From Triplophysa rosa (taxonomy: Eukaryota > Chordata > Actinopteri > Cypriniformes > Nemacheilidae): a stretch of DNA of 64,000 nt. Location: NCBI RefSeq assembly GCF_024868665.1, contig NC_079900.1, forward strand, positions 26,474,560-26,538,559, given 5' to 3'. The notes beneath the pieces were generated by a model. The model saw only the letters and a list, made by a program, of their open reading frames with translations. It was not told where the DNA came from and searched no databases. Below, piece after piece: positions 52,599 through 63,384 of this stretch (positions within the stretch are counted from its first letter, which is position 1; the number at the start of each line of letters is the position of its first letter). The translations under genes and the position numbers were made by a program.

Positions 52599-53028
52599 CA
52601 AATGCCAGGACAATGTAAGGAAATTCAAACTGAATGACATGGTGTACATGAGGAGTTACACCAAGGACCCCAAATGGATACCGGGGATCATTGTGGACAT
52701 CACAGATCCTTTGTCGTACAAGGTCAGTGCCTATGATGGACAGGTACACAGAAGGCATGTTGATCAGCTACGGGAAAGAGTGTCAACTGTTGCCAACTCA
52801 TCAAGGCCAGAGCCCAATGGCTGCACTGATCGTTTACCTGAGACCGTAGCATCTGGAATGCCTGAGCCACAGCCACCAGCACCAAATGAGGGAAGCCTTG
52901 AACCTGCTGAGAATGGAAATGGGTCGGAAGGCATATCTGGGACTCCTGGCCTGCGGAGGTACCCTGTAAGAGATCACCATCCTCCAAAAAGATTTGCAGA
53001 CTTTCTGGACTGGGGAAAAGGAGTGTAA
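52537..53028 (+). pseudogene. Gypsy integrase C-terminal domain
   Basis: Frame of 163 codons. VRKFKLNDMVYMRSYTKD, WIPGIIVDITDPLSYKVSAY and VHRRHVDQLRERV match the C-terminal SH3-like part of Gypsy integrases (the chromodomain type is not present). A proline- and glutamate-rich linker and RRYPVRDHHPPKRFADFLDW follow, a frequent last motif before the 3' LTR. The stop overlaps the first bases of the LTR. Confidence 0.85.
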
Positions 53029-53233
53029 TGTATTGGGTAACTGTTGTTTGGGGATGTTTCTTTAAGAGAGCTGAATGGGGGTAGGGAAGTAAAGGGGTGT
53101 GTTCATGATACCAAAAAACTTGTCAGTTCAGCCAGGAAGTAGGGGATGTAGTTATAACAGCCACATGTACTGTTGATGTATGTTCAGTAAAGGTTCTTAA
53201 ATGTTACATGTCTACTCATTGAAGAATATTACA
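53024..53233 (+). repeat. 3' LTR of Gypsy element
   Basis: 210 bp. It differs from the 5' LTR by small indels near 53091, 53178 and 53214 and a few substitutions. Confidence 0.95.
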
Positions 53234-53557
53234 ATAACAACATAAATCTTCAAGCAAATCACCTTTTTCCATGTATGTCAATACTTCATTTCTCCAAATG
53301 TAAATTATACAATAAATACATACTTTCAACATTACACTTTTGCTCCTGCCAGGTTTGTGCAGGAACCTTGGAAAAATAATGGGCTTTCCATGCGTTTTTT
53401 TTTTTTGCCATGCTAAAGGAAAGCCTGACCTATTAAACACACATAGAGAAATAAGTGGTCGAGTGTCATGCATGCAAAAACACTTATTGTTTTTCCACAA
53501 TGCATAATGGCCTAAAAGCTTAGCTGTATTTTGGTGCTGCAAACATTCTCTTGCAAG
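53234..53557. other. No recognised feature
   Basis: Flank of the Gypsy element. The minus-strand frame of 144 codons (53216-53650) crosses the LTR and a hAT end, so it is not a gene. Confidence 0.45.
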
Positions 53558-54325
53558 TAGGGATACACAGAATGTTCGGCAACCGAAAATATTTGGCCGA
53601 AAATAGCAAAAAAGCATGTTCGGCCAAATAAGTGAAATATGGCCGAACACATTTACCGAATATGACGTCTGATGCGATCAAGCAGCAACCAACGCGGAGA
53701 GAGAGACGGGCACGCTTTATTAACGCAGAAAATGTGTCGGCAGTGTGTGGAAGCATTTTAAAGTGTCAGAGAAAGACACGACACGGGACCTGCGGCACGG
53801 GAGTACATTTCCGGACAAAAGCGTTGTTACCGGTAGACTGTGGTCTGAAGCCACGCCACTCCCGACATCCTTTGACATCGCACAGTGGTGTTGTGCACAG
53901 AGTTCCCTGTACTAAACAACTTGGAATGTCAAGCTATGTCTGTGCATCCCTAGTACACCTTTTGAGAAAACAGTCAGTTTGATTTTGTCGGCTGAGTTTA
54001 GAGAGAAGTGAACTGAAATGGTTGTCAGTCAGCCTCAGTCTTATGTTAAATGAAACGTTTTAATGAACTACTTTGTTGTAGGCAAACAGAGTACATTACA
54101 TTCTTTCTGCAGTCAGTTAGTCCATTGAATGCTTGGTTTGCTCAATTTTATATTTTAAGTTCAATTACATTGAAAAGCAAGACAAAATATTCATTCAGTT
54201 CATGCAATAGTGAAAAGAATAGCTAAATAAATAGAAGAAATGCGAAAAAAACTGGTTCGGTATTCGACCAAGTGTTTAATTTTTATTCGGTTTCGGCCAA
54301 GAATTTTCATTTCGGTTCATCCTTA
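53558..54325 (+). mobile_element. Internally deleted hAT element
   Basis: The ends TAGGGATACACAGAATGTTC and its inverse GAAATGAAAATTC...TCGGTTCATCCTTA share the hAT-like terminus TAGGGAT.CACCGAA. Inside, at about 53736-53795, a frame reads SVWKHFKVSEKDTTRDL, the typical start of a BED-type zinc finger in hAT transposases. It is the only coding remnant. The 8-bp duplication CTTGCAAG is at 53550-53557 on the left. On the right it was split by the LTR at 54330 and can be reassembled from 54326-54329 plus 54885-54888. Confidence 0.8.
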
Positions 54326-54329
54326 CTTG

Positions 54330-54880
54330 TGTGGGATTACAAATTTATACAATGTTATATTTAGGTTAAAGTTATGTACATTATCTTTCACATTTTGAGG
54401 TAAAGATGCTTACATTCTATGAATATCAAGTCAGGCAGCCCAGATGTCTGAAACATTACCCTTTTGTCTTTATTCACTTCCTGACCATTGGGCAGGGTCC
54501 CAAGTTAAAGTTGAATGTTAAGCTTTAAGGCACAGCTAAGCCTTTGTCTCTATGATAATGTGAAGGTATGGGCAATACTGTGAGGCTGAGTGGATTAGCA
54601 CCTATGCATTTGAATGACACTGTTATGCTGTTGAGACCTTGGCTGGGACAATTCTGGTAACGGCTCATTCCTGTATTGCATTTGCATGCTTTGTGTAAAT
54701 CATCTCCACCTCTATGTATCCCGCCCCCTTGAAAGGTATAAAACTCTACTGTACTGAACTAAAAGTCAGACTTGGATGACTACATCGACGCACAGCGAGT
54801 CCTCAATAAAGAGAACTTCTGTATGAAAGATATCCCATCGTCTCCTGGTCTCTGCTTCGACGAGGAAAAAGTTTCCTACA
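54330..54880 (+). mobile_element. Solo LTR in the hAT target duplication
   Basis: 551 bp, starts TGTGGGATTAC and ends TTTCCTACA, flanked by CTTG (54326-54329 and 54881-54884). It contains CATTTGCATGC (octamer-like, about 54678-54688), a TATA box GGTATAAAACTC (54736-54747) and AATAAAGAG (about 54804) as polyadenylation signal. A 4-bp duplication fits some endogenous retroviruses as well as some Gypsy elements. No internal genes remain. Confidence 0.8.
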
Positions 54881-54888
54881 CTTGCAAG

Positions 54889-56160
54889 TAAATTTTCTTG
54901 TCTAAGAAAACGATTCATTAAATTATTCTTAGACCTTCACCAAATCATGGCAAACTGTGTGACCTCAAAAGTGTGTTCAGGAGTTTTGGGTTACTGTTAA
55001 TAAACATCTGTCAAAAATTATAATAGAGCAACTATTTTTTCTTGTTGTCTTTAATTTTCCTAACTTTAGCTGCCCTGCATGACTGCATGTTTCTTGTTTG
55101 TCATGTATTCTTCTGTTGTATCTTAGTGTTGATTGAGCACATGTCTTGTATTTCTTTTCTCCGGTTGTGTGTCTTTGCCCTGCCCTCTCATTTTCTTGTT
55201 TTTAGTTCATTTTCCTACCTTCCAAACTATACATTGTGGGGAAAGTAACGCCCAGCCTCTGTTATTACATTATTAAACAAATGCAGTGTTTCAGCTCCTT
55301 ATGAAACATAAATACAGTATATGAAACTATAGTGGAAAACTACATTTATTCCGAAACACATACTGGAACCAAGTGGTTATATTTCTCAATAAAAGCCTTC
55401 TCAAAGAAATACAAAAGAGAAAACAACAGTCACAGAATGTGCTGGCTATCAGCTTATCTTAAAGGAAATGACATCAACATGTATTGTAAATAATGTCCAC
55501 CAGTTTTCCAGTCACCTGTCTTTCTGGCCCGTTCATCTTGTTCAGCAGAGAAACCATGCAAATACCTCAATCAATAACCCAGGTGGCTGAATTGCCGGCA
55601 TCTCTTGACTGATCATGAGCTGGAGGCATTTTTACACCAGCCCAGATAAAGCTTTATCCAAGTGTAGATCTCCCTTCTTCTGTGTAGATTTCCTGTCTCA
55701 GCCAGAGGAATGTCATGTGGTTAGCTGCTGCTCTTAATGTGCCTTCTCAGACACATCTGGGGTGCCAGACCAGTTAATGCTTACCTCTTGAAACAGCATG
55801 GCTTACAGGGAAAGGTCATGCCCTTTGCCTGGAGTCTCCATCCATTTTGTAAGCTCCAGGGTCATGCCCATAACATGCCCACAGGGCAGAAAGGACAGCC
55901 GGCAGATGCCGGTGCCTTCAGGCCACTGTCTTAATAACTTTTCCTCATGCAGCCCAGTAGGTGATGTTACAGCTCTAATCCTTTCAGACCTATAGAGCAG
56001 CACCCAGCGGCTCACATCCACTTAAGTGCGGCCCGTGGCATGATACTCCTGTATCATGAGAGGTGAGCGGGCCTCGGGCGGAATGCAGATTAGTTCCAGT
56101 GACCTCAGATTCGCCAACTATTTCTGTCAAGTCAAAGCTTTTTACAATTTGCATCAAATC
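54889..56160. other. Unassigned, possible conserved noncoding block
   Basis: 54889-55480 is AT-rich without features. 55490-56110 is balanced in composition and not repetitive (CAATAACCCAGGTGGCTGAA, TGATCATGAGCTGGAGGCAT). It also holds a short near-palindrome ATGATACTCCTGTATCATGA at 56040-56059. Frames of about 65 codons are not convincing. It could be regulatory. Confidence 0.35.
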
Positions 56161-56167
56161 AGCTGAA

Positions 56168-56180
56168 AACGAATATACAG

Positions 56181-56212
<32 letters not shown>

Positions 56213-56218
56213 ATATTT
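56168..56218. repeat. (TA)n microsatellite
   Basis: ACAGTATATATATATATATA and further TA units with one break. Confidence 0.9.
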
Positions 56219-56519
56219 TTTAAACAATAGCCCTAAAAATAACATGAAATAGAGAAAAGTAAAGGAAATCAAATGCATACAGTACACACATACAGTACAA
56301 ACACATCTAGACTGGGTATGGTTGTAACACTTTTTGCTTTAGCATCTGTATCTCAAAGAGTTTTCAAGCTGGAGGGCTCAAACGTTTATACCCACATCTG
56401 TTTACTACAAAAGACACCCTTCGAAACCTCTGCAAGAATAACACACAACTTATAAGGTTATGTCAAATTCACGGAGTGCCTTTGTTACAATCTACCCCAC
56501 TACAGGGTTGGAAAAATTA

Positions 56520-56780
56520 CTTTAGCATTTTTTTTGTTCTGTTGAACACAAAAGAAGACATTTTGAAGAATTTAGTACAGCAAACAGTACTGGGGGACTT
56601 TTGACTGCCATTGTATTTTTTCCTACTATGAGAGTCAATAGGGGGCAAAATCTGTTTGGTTATAAGCATTCTTTCAAATATATTTTTTTTTTTTTTTTTT
56701 ATTAATTTTTTTTTTTTTTTTTTGTATTATTTTTTTAATTTTTTTTTTATTTTTTTTGGGGGGGTAAAGTATCCCTTTAA
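56520..56780. repeat. MITE fragment with poly-T expansion
   Basis: GTTCTGTTGAACACAAAAGA, GACATTTTGAAGAATTTAGT and GTAAAGTATCCCTTTAA are the inner and right end of the 6697 family. Between them lies a T-rich run of about 90 bases (56675-56757). Confidence 0.75.
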
Positions 56781-56784
56781 CTCA

Positions 56785-57440
56785 TTAATTGGTTAAAGCA
56801 CCGTTACAGCTTCAATTCCTTTTGGGGTATGATGAGAGCTTTACACATCTGCATTTGGCAATTTTCTGCCATTCTTCTCCTCAGATCCTCTCAAACTCTG
56901 CCAGGTTAGATGGGAATCATCAGTAGACAAACATTTTCAGGTTTCTACAGCTGTGTTTCATTGGGTTCAAGCCCAAGCACTGGCTGGGCCACTCAAGGAC
57001 ATTCACGCAGTTGTCCATACGTCACTCTTGCATTGTGTTCAGGATCATTGTCCTGTTAAAGAATGAACCTTCTGCCCAGTCCGAGGTTCTAAATCCTCTG
57101 GACTGTTTTCATTAAGGGTATCTTTGTATTTTGCATCATTGAGATTTCCTTCTACCCTTACAATTTCCCCACACCCCCACAGCATGATGCTGTTACCACC
57201 ATACTTAACTGTTGAGATGGTATTGTGCAGGTGATGAGCAACGCCTGGTTTCCTCCTGATATGATGCTTGAAACTAAGATTCATCGGACCGAATCTGGTT
57301 TCTGACAGTCTTTTGCGTGTTTTTTGTTGTGTGCAAATTCCAAGTGGGTTTTCATGGGTCTTCTTCACTGAGGAGAGGCTTGAGTTTGGCCACTCTGTCA
57401 TAAATCCCAGATTGGTGGAGTGCTGCATTGGTGTTTGTCT
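56785..57440 (-). pseudogene. Tc1-like transposase fragment
   Basis: Minus-strand remains of a DDE transposase. KHHIRRKPGVAHHLHNTIST, VKYGGNSIMLWGC (usual GGGSIMVWGC), LNDAKYKDTLNEN, then after frameshifts HSCRNLKMFVY and SNLAEFERI with EEWQKIAKCRC. The termini are missing. It is similar to the scrap at 21141-21361, which covers the C-terminal end of the same family. A (T)n-rich MITE borders it on the left. Confidence 0.75.
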
Positions 57441-57484
57441 TACTGTAAATTTCTCTTTGTGGATGTGTAACTATTACTGATTAC

Positions 57485-57560
57485 AAATTGCATGGTACAA
57501 TTTGTAATCAGTAACATAATCCCTTAGATTACACATTTCTTGTAATGTAATCAGACTACT
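57485..57560. repeat. GTAATCAGTAAC-type repeat
   Basis: TTTGTAATCAGTAACATAAT and TGTAATGTAATCAGACTACT are words of the repeat end seen at 35760-35876. AATTTGTAATC/GATTACAAATT also gives a small palindrome at 57478-57509. Confidence 0.45.
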
Positions 57561-57699
57561 TTTTGATTACATTTGTTTACTGTGTCTGTTCATATACATA
57601 TAAAAGTACATGAAGTATTAGAAGTTGGGTTGGTTGGTTGGTTTAACAGTTAAAGTGGTAGGTTTACCAAAAATAAAAATGTAATTTGTAACAATAAAA

Positions 57700-57836
57700 T
57701 AGTAATCTGTTCTTGTAAGAACTCTAGTTGCTGAATTTTGGACTAGCTGAAGTTTTTGTACTAAGCCAGCAGGGCAACCAGCCAGTAAGGCATTGCAATC
57801 ATCTAATATTGATCTCATGGATGCATGGATCAACTT
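57700..57836 (-). pseudogene. LINE C-terminal scrap, minus strand
   Basis: Reverse reading DDCNALLAGCPAGLVQKLQL, then VQNSATRVLTRT, the C-terminal motif of the L2-group LINE at 25802-28025. It is 137 bp long. Confidence 0.75.
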
Positions 57837-57837
57837 T

Positions 57838-58318
57838 CCTGCTTTTTCTACATGCCAATGACAACATGTATCAGAGTTATGAGCTGGGAACCATTAACTC
57901 TGATTTACTTGTCAAGCCTGGTTTCTTCTCTATTTGTATACATCATTGGAGCTTGGTTCCTTGCCACTGTCTGCCAGTGTTGGGCTGGCTCACAAGGAGA
58001 TTGCTGATCAGGTTTAGGCCTTTATACTTTAATATTGCCTTTAACGTATTAGTAAGACTAAAATTGTGTATAAAAATAACTTTTCCTGGCATGCTAACTG
58101 TGCAATTCATAATATTATTGCAAAATCTTGTTTGATTTGTTGATAATGTATCTAAAGTATCGCTATCTGATCTTTTGTAAGATCAGCTATTTCATATTAC
58201 TTGTAAGGTTATACCTTTTTTGTGTGTATTCAACATTCATTCTCTTTTTGTTTTTTTCTTGTACAGCTGCTTTGATACAATGCAAATTGTAGAAAGTGAT
58301 TTTAAAATTAATTTGACT
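57838..58318 (+). mobile_element. LINE 3' untranslated region and tail
   Basis: AACATGTATCAGAGTTATGA, then GTACAGCTGCTTTGATACAA with TGCAAATTGTAGAAAGTGAT and AATTTGACTTTATAG, a degenerate LINE ending in plus orientation. It joins the minus-strand scrap, so the LINE is inverted at 57837. Confidence 0.6.
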
Positions 58319-58789
58319 TTATAGGTCCTTTAAAATGTTTATTAAAAAGCATAGAACCATTACAACTTCATGCTCCTGTGTATGTCTTCATATACCTCTC
58401 TCTAGGTTCCTTCAGAGAAAACTTCCATAAAGATATAGCTTCATTCCACAGTAATTCATTCTGCTGAGCTCTGATTGATCCCAGCATCTCCAGACAGTGT
58501 TCAAAGTGATCTGTTTAATGGTTAATATTCTTACCACCCTCCTGCTGGGATGGATAGTCAGTGAGACTTACCCTGGGGTTACGGATCCTCTCAGGACAAG
58601 GCACCCTGCTATCATCATCATCATCAAGATCCAAGATCCTACACACATGCTGCAGGTTCTTAATACACGAGGCAGTTATTGTATTTTCGTACAACCTCAG
58701 CTGATGCTAACTGTATTTCCTGGCTCCTGACTATATGGTTTATTGGATATGCTGTTTTTTTAGATCTGTGTTGTAGAGTGGGTATTAGA
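58319..58789. other. No recognised feature
   Basis: A CATCATCATCATCATCAAG run at about 58612. No gene or known repeat. Confidence 0.35.
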
Positions 58790-58900
58790 AGGTATCCATT
58801 CATTCCTCAAACCTGCATCTTGGGCCACAGGCAGGGCACACTCTGGATAGGTGGTCTGTCCAGTCCATTGCAAGGCACTCACATACACAGACACATGTAG
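58790..58900. repeat. Dispersed fish repeat
   Basis: GGCAGGGCACACTCTGGATA, then GTCTGTCCAGTCCATTGCAA and GGCACTCACATACACAGACA, wording of a widespread teleost repeat (summed as ...CACCCTGGA..CCAGTCCATCGCAGGGCA). Confidence 0.55.
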
Positions 58901-59875
58901 TAAATACAGATGAGGTAGAGAAGAAGACCTCCAATTTTTAGGGGAAAATCTTAGTAAGGTTCTCATAGGCATCACAGAAATCATCCTATGTCTCTATGCT
59001 ATCTAGAAAGTGTACGATGTGTTGTATGAGTACCCAATGCCACAAGCTACTGTACGACACAGAGTTCCAAAACTCTTGTCTGTAAGAGTGTGGTATTCAC
59101 CTGTGCAATGTTGTTTTTTGTGTGTGGGTTTGAAATTTGATGGTGGATTATTTTCTTACTAACACAAGCGAACCACAAGCTTCATATATTCGTATATATC
59201 TGAATGAGCTTTTTGAACGCAAATAGAGATATAAAGGCACTTGAGAGTGTTTCTTAGGAAAATGGCAGAGTGACTCCCCAACGTCTGGTAAAAGACTCCC
59301 AGAGGCAGATGATAAATCCATGGCAACCTGGGAAGCGGTGAGAACTAAGAGGCACAGACGGACTCCACCAGAGGAGATAATGCTAATGAGGACTCACAGG
59401 GTGAAACAAAATGGCTTAATTGTATTGAGTTCATCCCATGTTAGAGCACAAAGGCTTGCTGAGGTTACGCTCACACATGAGGCTTATTGTAATCCCTCTG
59501 TAGTTACTAAGCAAAAGGCATCTTCTCATGGGACCAGAGGGCTATCCTCTCTGCACTACCTATGCAGTTCTTTAAGGAAGTATCAATTCCTTACTGATAC
59601 GTGTTCGCACAAAAGCTTCAAGAAAGCACACTTAAGCCTGTGGCGTACTTTTTTAAGACGTTTAGCCGAGCGTACGCATACAGCCGAAAGCACAGCCTTG
59701 CAAAGTATACTGCTTTCGACTCGCATACACACAGGTATTGAAGCATGGACATTGCAACATATTGCAGTACTTCTCTGGGCCTACCTTGACTCTATGCTCC
59801 CAGGACACTGTTGCCACCTGGTGGTTAAAATAATTACAGCAAGAAATGGAATGCACAGACCTGCGCATACTTTGT
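58901..59875. other. Unassigned, partly repeat-like
   Basis: 59240-59560 is non-repetitive and lies in a 192-codon plus-strand frame (59320-59898) without domain signature; the frame runs into the hAT end. 59640-59875 with GCGTACGCATACAGCC and TGTTGCCACCTGGTGG looks like part of a MITE whose other half is 60773-60870. Confidence 0.35.
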
Positions 59876-59883
59876 ACGCGAGG

Positions 59884-60764
59884 CAGGGCCGTAGCTAGAG
59901 GATTGGGGCCCCCTGAAAAATATTGATGTTGGCCCCCCGCGCACACATATCATATACTGTACAATATACAAGCATGGAGGCCCACATATATCCTAATAGG
60001 TGTTTCTTACAAAATAACAAAACAGTTAACAAATAAATGCATATAAAGGTTTTTTACTGAACATCAGCACAAGAAAAATACACAAATATAAAACAAATAT
60101 TATAACAAATAAATAGCAACAGTAAAGCAACAAAAAATAATTTTGATCAGTAATGAACACTGAAATAACTATGAAAATTATGCAAACCATTCTTATTACA
60201 TCAATTGTATTGTAGGTTTGCTTGATCTTTAAACTTTGATGACATTTCACGTCACTTCACCTAGGATGAACCGAAATCCCATTGTCTGACTTTTTTATTG
60301 GCAAAGTCACTTATGATGTCTTTGAAGTCCAGCTGTCTGCTTAGCTTAGGATACAGCAATTCTCCTGGCCTTTCTCTCCTTCTTTTCATTCCGTTTCTGG
60401 TAACCTGATTTATATTTTCTTTTCCCTGACATTGTCAGTCAGCATGTACATCGCTAACTTCATCTGACGTCTCAACTCTGATTGGTCGTCTTGTTCACGA
60501 GCTGGGGTGGGACTTCTGAGAAAACTTCTTATCAGACTAAACCATTTTTCGGGAGGGTAGAGGAGCAGATATTAGAAAATTTCTTTAACCAAATTGCATG
60601 CTTTTTTGTGGTTTTCATAATATCTCAGTTATACAACTAATAAAATATTAGAATTATTCACAGAACATGGGCCTATATAGTATAATTCCTGGATTTTGTG
60701 GGGCCCACCGCCCAGGGGGCCCCTAGAATTGTTCCCACCTTTCACCCCACTAGCGACGGCCCTG
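59884..60764 (-). mobile_element. hAT-derived MITE with 8-bp TSD
   Basis: Ends CAGGGCCGTAGCTAG (left) and CTAGCGACGGCCCTG (right) are inverted with one mismatch. The 8-bp target duplication ACGCGAGG is perfect (59876-59883 and 60765-60772). On the minus strand near 60435 a start codon opens MSGKRKYKSGYQKRNEKKER, which resembles the first residues of hAT transposases with a TTF/ZMYM-like zinc finger in fish. The rest of the gene is deleted or decayed. Confidence 0.85.
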
Positions 60765-60772
60765 ACGCGAGG

Positions 60773-61149
60773 TCACAAAATTCTGGCAGTGCGCGTATGT
60801 TAACCGCGTACTACTATGATGACGATATTTGTGCCAAGCGCACTGTACGCTGTCCCTCGCGTAAGCATACTCACTGACTATGCAGTAAAAAAGTTTTTCC
60901 GTCGCGTTTTTCTTGTATCGCAACACTGTGGTCAAAATGATCTGTGTTTGCATGCATCTTGGAAAATCACTGTATTATGCATGCCAGGCCAGTGGGTGGT
61001 GATGTCACTCTGCAAAGTAATTACTGTAGCTTAAAGCCCCCTCTGCTGGTGTAAATAATCACTACATGGTTATTGTTGATTTGATACTCAGGACATGTTG
61101 ATCGCGCTTGTTCAGTTATTTTCTGGTTGTTTTGGACATGCTGTAAAAT
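60773..61149. other. Unassigned flank
   Basis: GTGCGCGTATGTTAACCGCG and GTACGCTGTCCCTCGCGTAA share CG-rich words with 59640-59875, so both may be halves of one older element split by the hAT MITE. Confidence 0.35.
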
Positions 61150-61240
61150 GGGGACATTTGCAGGGACAGCTCGAGTCAGGGACAGAACACCAAAAACCAG
61201 GACTGTCCCCGGAAAACGGGGACGTCTGGTCATCTTACTG
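61150..61240. repeat. Repeat end GGGGACGTCTGGTCA
   Basis: ACTGTCCCCGGAAAACGGGG, then ACGTCTGGTCATCTTA is the end of a widespread fish MITE. A reverse fragment lies at 63120-63160 (GACCAGATTTTTTACATGAA, AACCGGGGACATTTTC). Confidence 0.6.
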
Positions 61241-62005
61241 TATGATGAACAGTGTGTTTAGAGAAAGCCTCAATCATACATAGGTCACTGTTAATGTTAA
61301 CTACTGAGAACTGTAAAACACCACACTGGGCTGGAAAGCTAGGCTATATGTTGGCAATATAGGGCAGAATTGCGTGGTGTGGGATTTAAATACTGTGCCG
61401 GCGAAACAATGGTTTGTTTGAACGTCTTTTGAAAATGTCTCTGTCAGAGGCCATTGGCATTCTTTCTCTCTCTTTCTCTCTGTGTTTCGCTCTGTCGCGC
61501 TCTCCCTTCAGTCTTTGACAGGAAGCTGAAGATTTTAAACTTACGCCACATGCATAATACATCAGCGACACAATCGCATACAGGATGTGTGAGCCAGCGG
61601 ACGCAGCGAGCACCTGTGCCAAACAAAGATGGCCTTTCTGCTGTGGATGTCTGCCCTGGTACCCACTGTTACCATTTCCCTGCCCTGATCCCAGCTGCGT
61701 TGCATTCAGCCTGACATGTATTCATCTCGCCCTACGCCGCTCCAAAAAGTGACACAGTCTGCCACCGCTCATAAAGACCTCTTTATTTGGTTATTAATGG
61801 AAGTAAGAAAGTCCTTACAAACTTAAGACTGTGAGGCTTGCACATGTGTGAGCAGCCCATAGCCAGGATGATGCATCGCTGTTTGTCAGTTTAGGATGGT
61901 ATTGAGTATCTGTAAGATAAACTCTTAAGCAGCCTGAACTCGGGTCATACATCACCACAAAATGAAAAGAAACAGTTGAACATGGTGACTTTATTTTCTT
62001 GAAAA
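61241..62005. other. No recognised feature
   Basis: A CT-rich run (TTCTTTCTCTCTCTTTCTCT) at about 61460-61485. No gene is supported. Confidence 0.4.
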
Positions 62006-62172
62006 TTGAAGGAATAGTTCACCAAAAAAAGAAAATTTCATCATCATCATTTGCTCACTCTCCAGTTGTTACAAACCTGTATACATTTCTTTGTTGTGCT
62101 GAACACACATGAAGACATTTTAATGAAATGTTGTAACTAAGCCGTTTTGGCTCACCATTGACACCCATGGCA
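62006..62172. repeat. MITE left part (family of 6697-7087)
   Basis: AAGGAATAGTTCACCAAAAA, then TTACAAACCTGTATACATTT and GAACACACATGAAGACATTT. The right end is missing. Confidence 0.7.
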
Positions 62173-63384
62173 TTGACCTAAAGTACAAGTGAAATACAGA
62201 GGGAAAAAATAGGTTTCTAAAAGAATTTAAATTTTAGAACTATAACAGTTCAATTAAGGAATAACTGTATAGGCTTTACACAACAATAACATGTAACAAT
62301 GTACTGAAAATAATCTCTCTAAATATAACATTTATCAAGAGTAACGTCACCAATACTAAATATAAGATGGACATTAACTACTTGTAAACATTTGAATACT
62401 TACGGACAAAGCTTCTATTAAAGATTGTGAGGATGATGAATAGATGGATGATAGCTACATTGACCTTGTGGCTGATATTAAGGTCGGAGGTCACTCACAT
62501 CCTCAAAACATCAAAGGAATGGCACCACCTAGTGGCTCAAAAAGTAAACTACACTGGAAACAGCATAATACACGTATTGAAATCCATGTGCCCCTCAGTC
62601 TAGCCCTATAAATTTCACTTAGAAAATAAACAACTATACGCCTTGTCAAGTCCTTATGAAATTTAGCTGAAATGGTTTTTCTGCTCTATAAAAAATCCTA
62701 TTAAATATTATCATTTCTTATGGTCCCATCAATAGAACCCATCACATACCAATAGAGACTCACAAAGACCTTTGTTTCCATAACAACCAATAAAATTTAC
62801 ATTAGAACCATTAAATCCAATAGAATTTCTGTAATGGTTTCTATTTCTTCGTGCCTGGACCAAATGTCCATATTTCATAAGACACCAATTAAAATGACAT
62901 TTTTATCTGAAAAATCCATGCATGCTCAAGCGCGTCACACAGTGTTCAATGTTGACACGTACAGACAGAGCGTGCGGATCCTTTCATATTGAAAGCGTTT
63001 ATTTTAAAAGTCAACAGTAACTATCGCTTTGATAAGCAAGTCTTTCTTTGTCTACGAAGTTATCTAATGCTGTCAAACCAGGTGTGACGCACTACTTAAC
63101 CACTAAAGGGATATAGGTTATGTTGACCAGATTTTTTACATGAAAACCGGGGACATTTTCTAGTTAAATGGTCAAAATATAATTGAAATCTCATTTGTTA
63201 TAATCAATCAATGAAAAGACATGGACAAAGCATTTGTGTCTTTTTTTTGTTGCAAATAATTATTAATGAGTTTTTATTAGATTAGCATGCATTAACACAC
63301 AATTCAATAACTTCATTTTTCTGTATCTGTAAGCTAAATAATACATATATGAATGTAAAACAACCGACAAATAACACCCACAGA
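62173..63384. other. Unassigned, AT-rich
   Basis: No gene recognised. Contains the inverted MITE end at 63120-63160 described at 61150. The part 62640-62900 repeats words like CATTAGAACCATTAAATCCA but no defined unit. Confidence 0.35.

Larger units (their letters stand above)
48819..53233 (+). mobile_element. Ty3/Gypsy retrotransposon, full length, disabled
   Basis: LTRs of 213 and 210 bp start TGTAATGTATTGGG and end GAATATTACA. A perfect target duplication ATAAC flanks them (48814-48818 and 53234-53238). A primer-binding-like TTGGCGACGAGCGG follows the left LTR. GGGGAAAAGGAG precedes the right LTR. The interior carries gag, protease, RT, RNase H and integrase in the usual Gypsy order (integrase last). 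Several stops and frameshifts disable it. The LTRs differ at roughly ten positions, so it is not recent. Confidence 0.95.

Noticed and set aside
59320..59898. 192-codon plus-strand frame
   Set aside because: Runs into the end of the hAT MITE, has no recognisable domain and no upstream signals; likely chance.
61386..61714. Frames with arginine/glutamate or serine/leucine repeats
   Set aside because: They come from the CT-rich low-complexity run at about 61460-61500.
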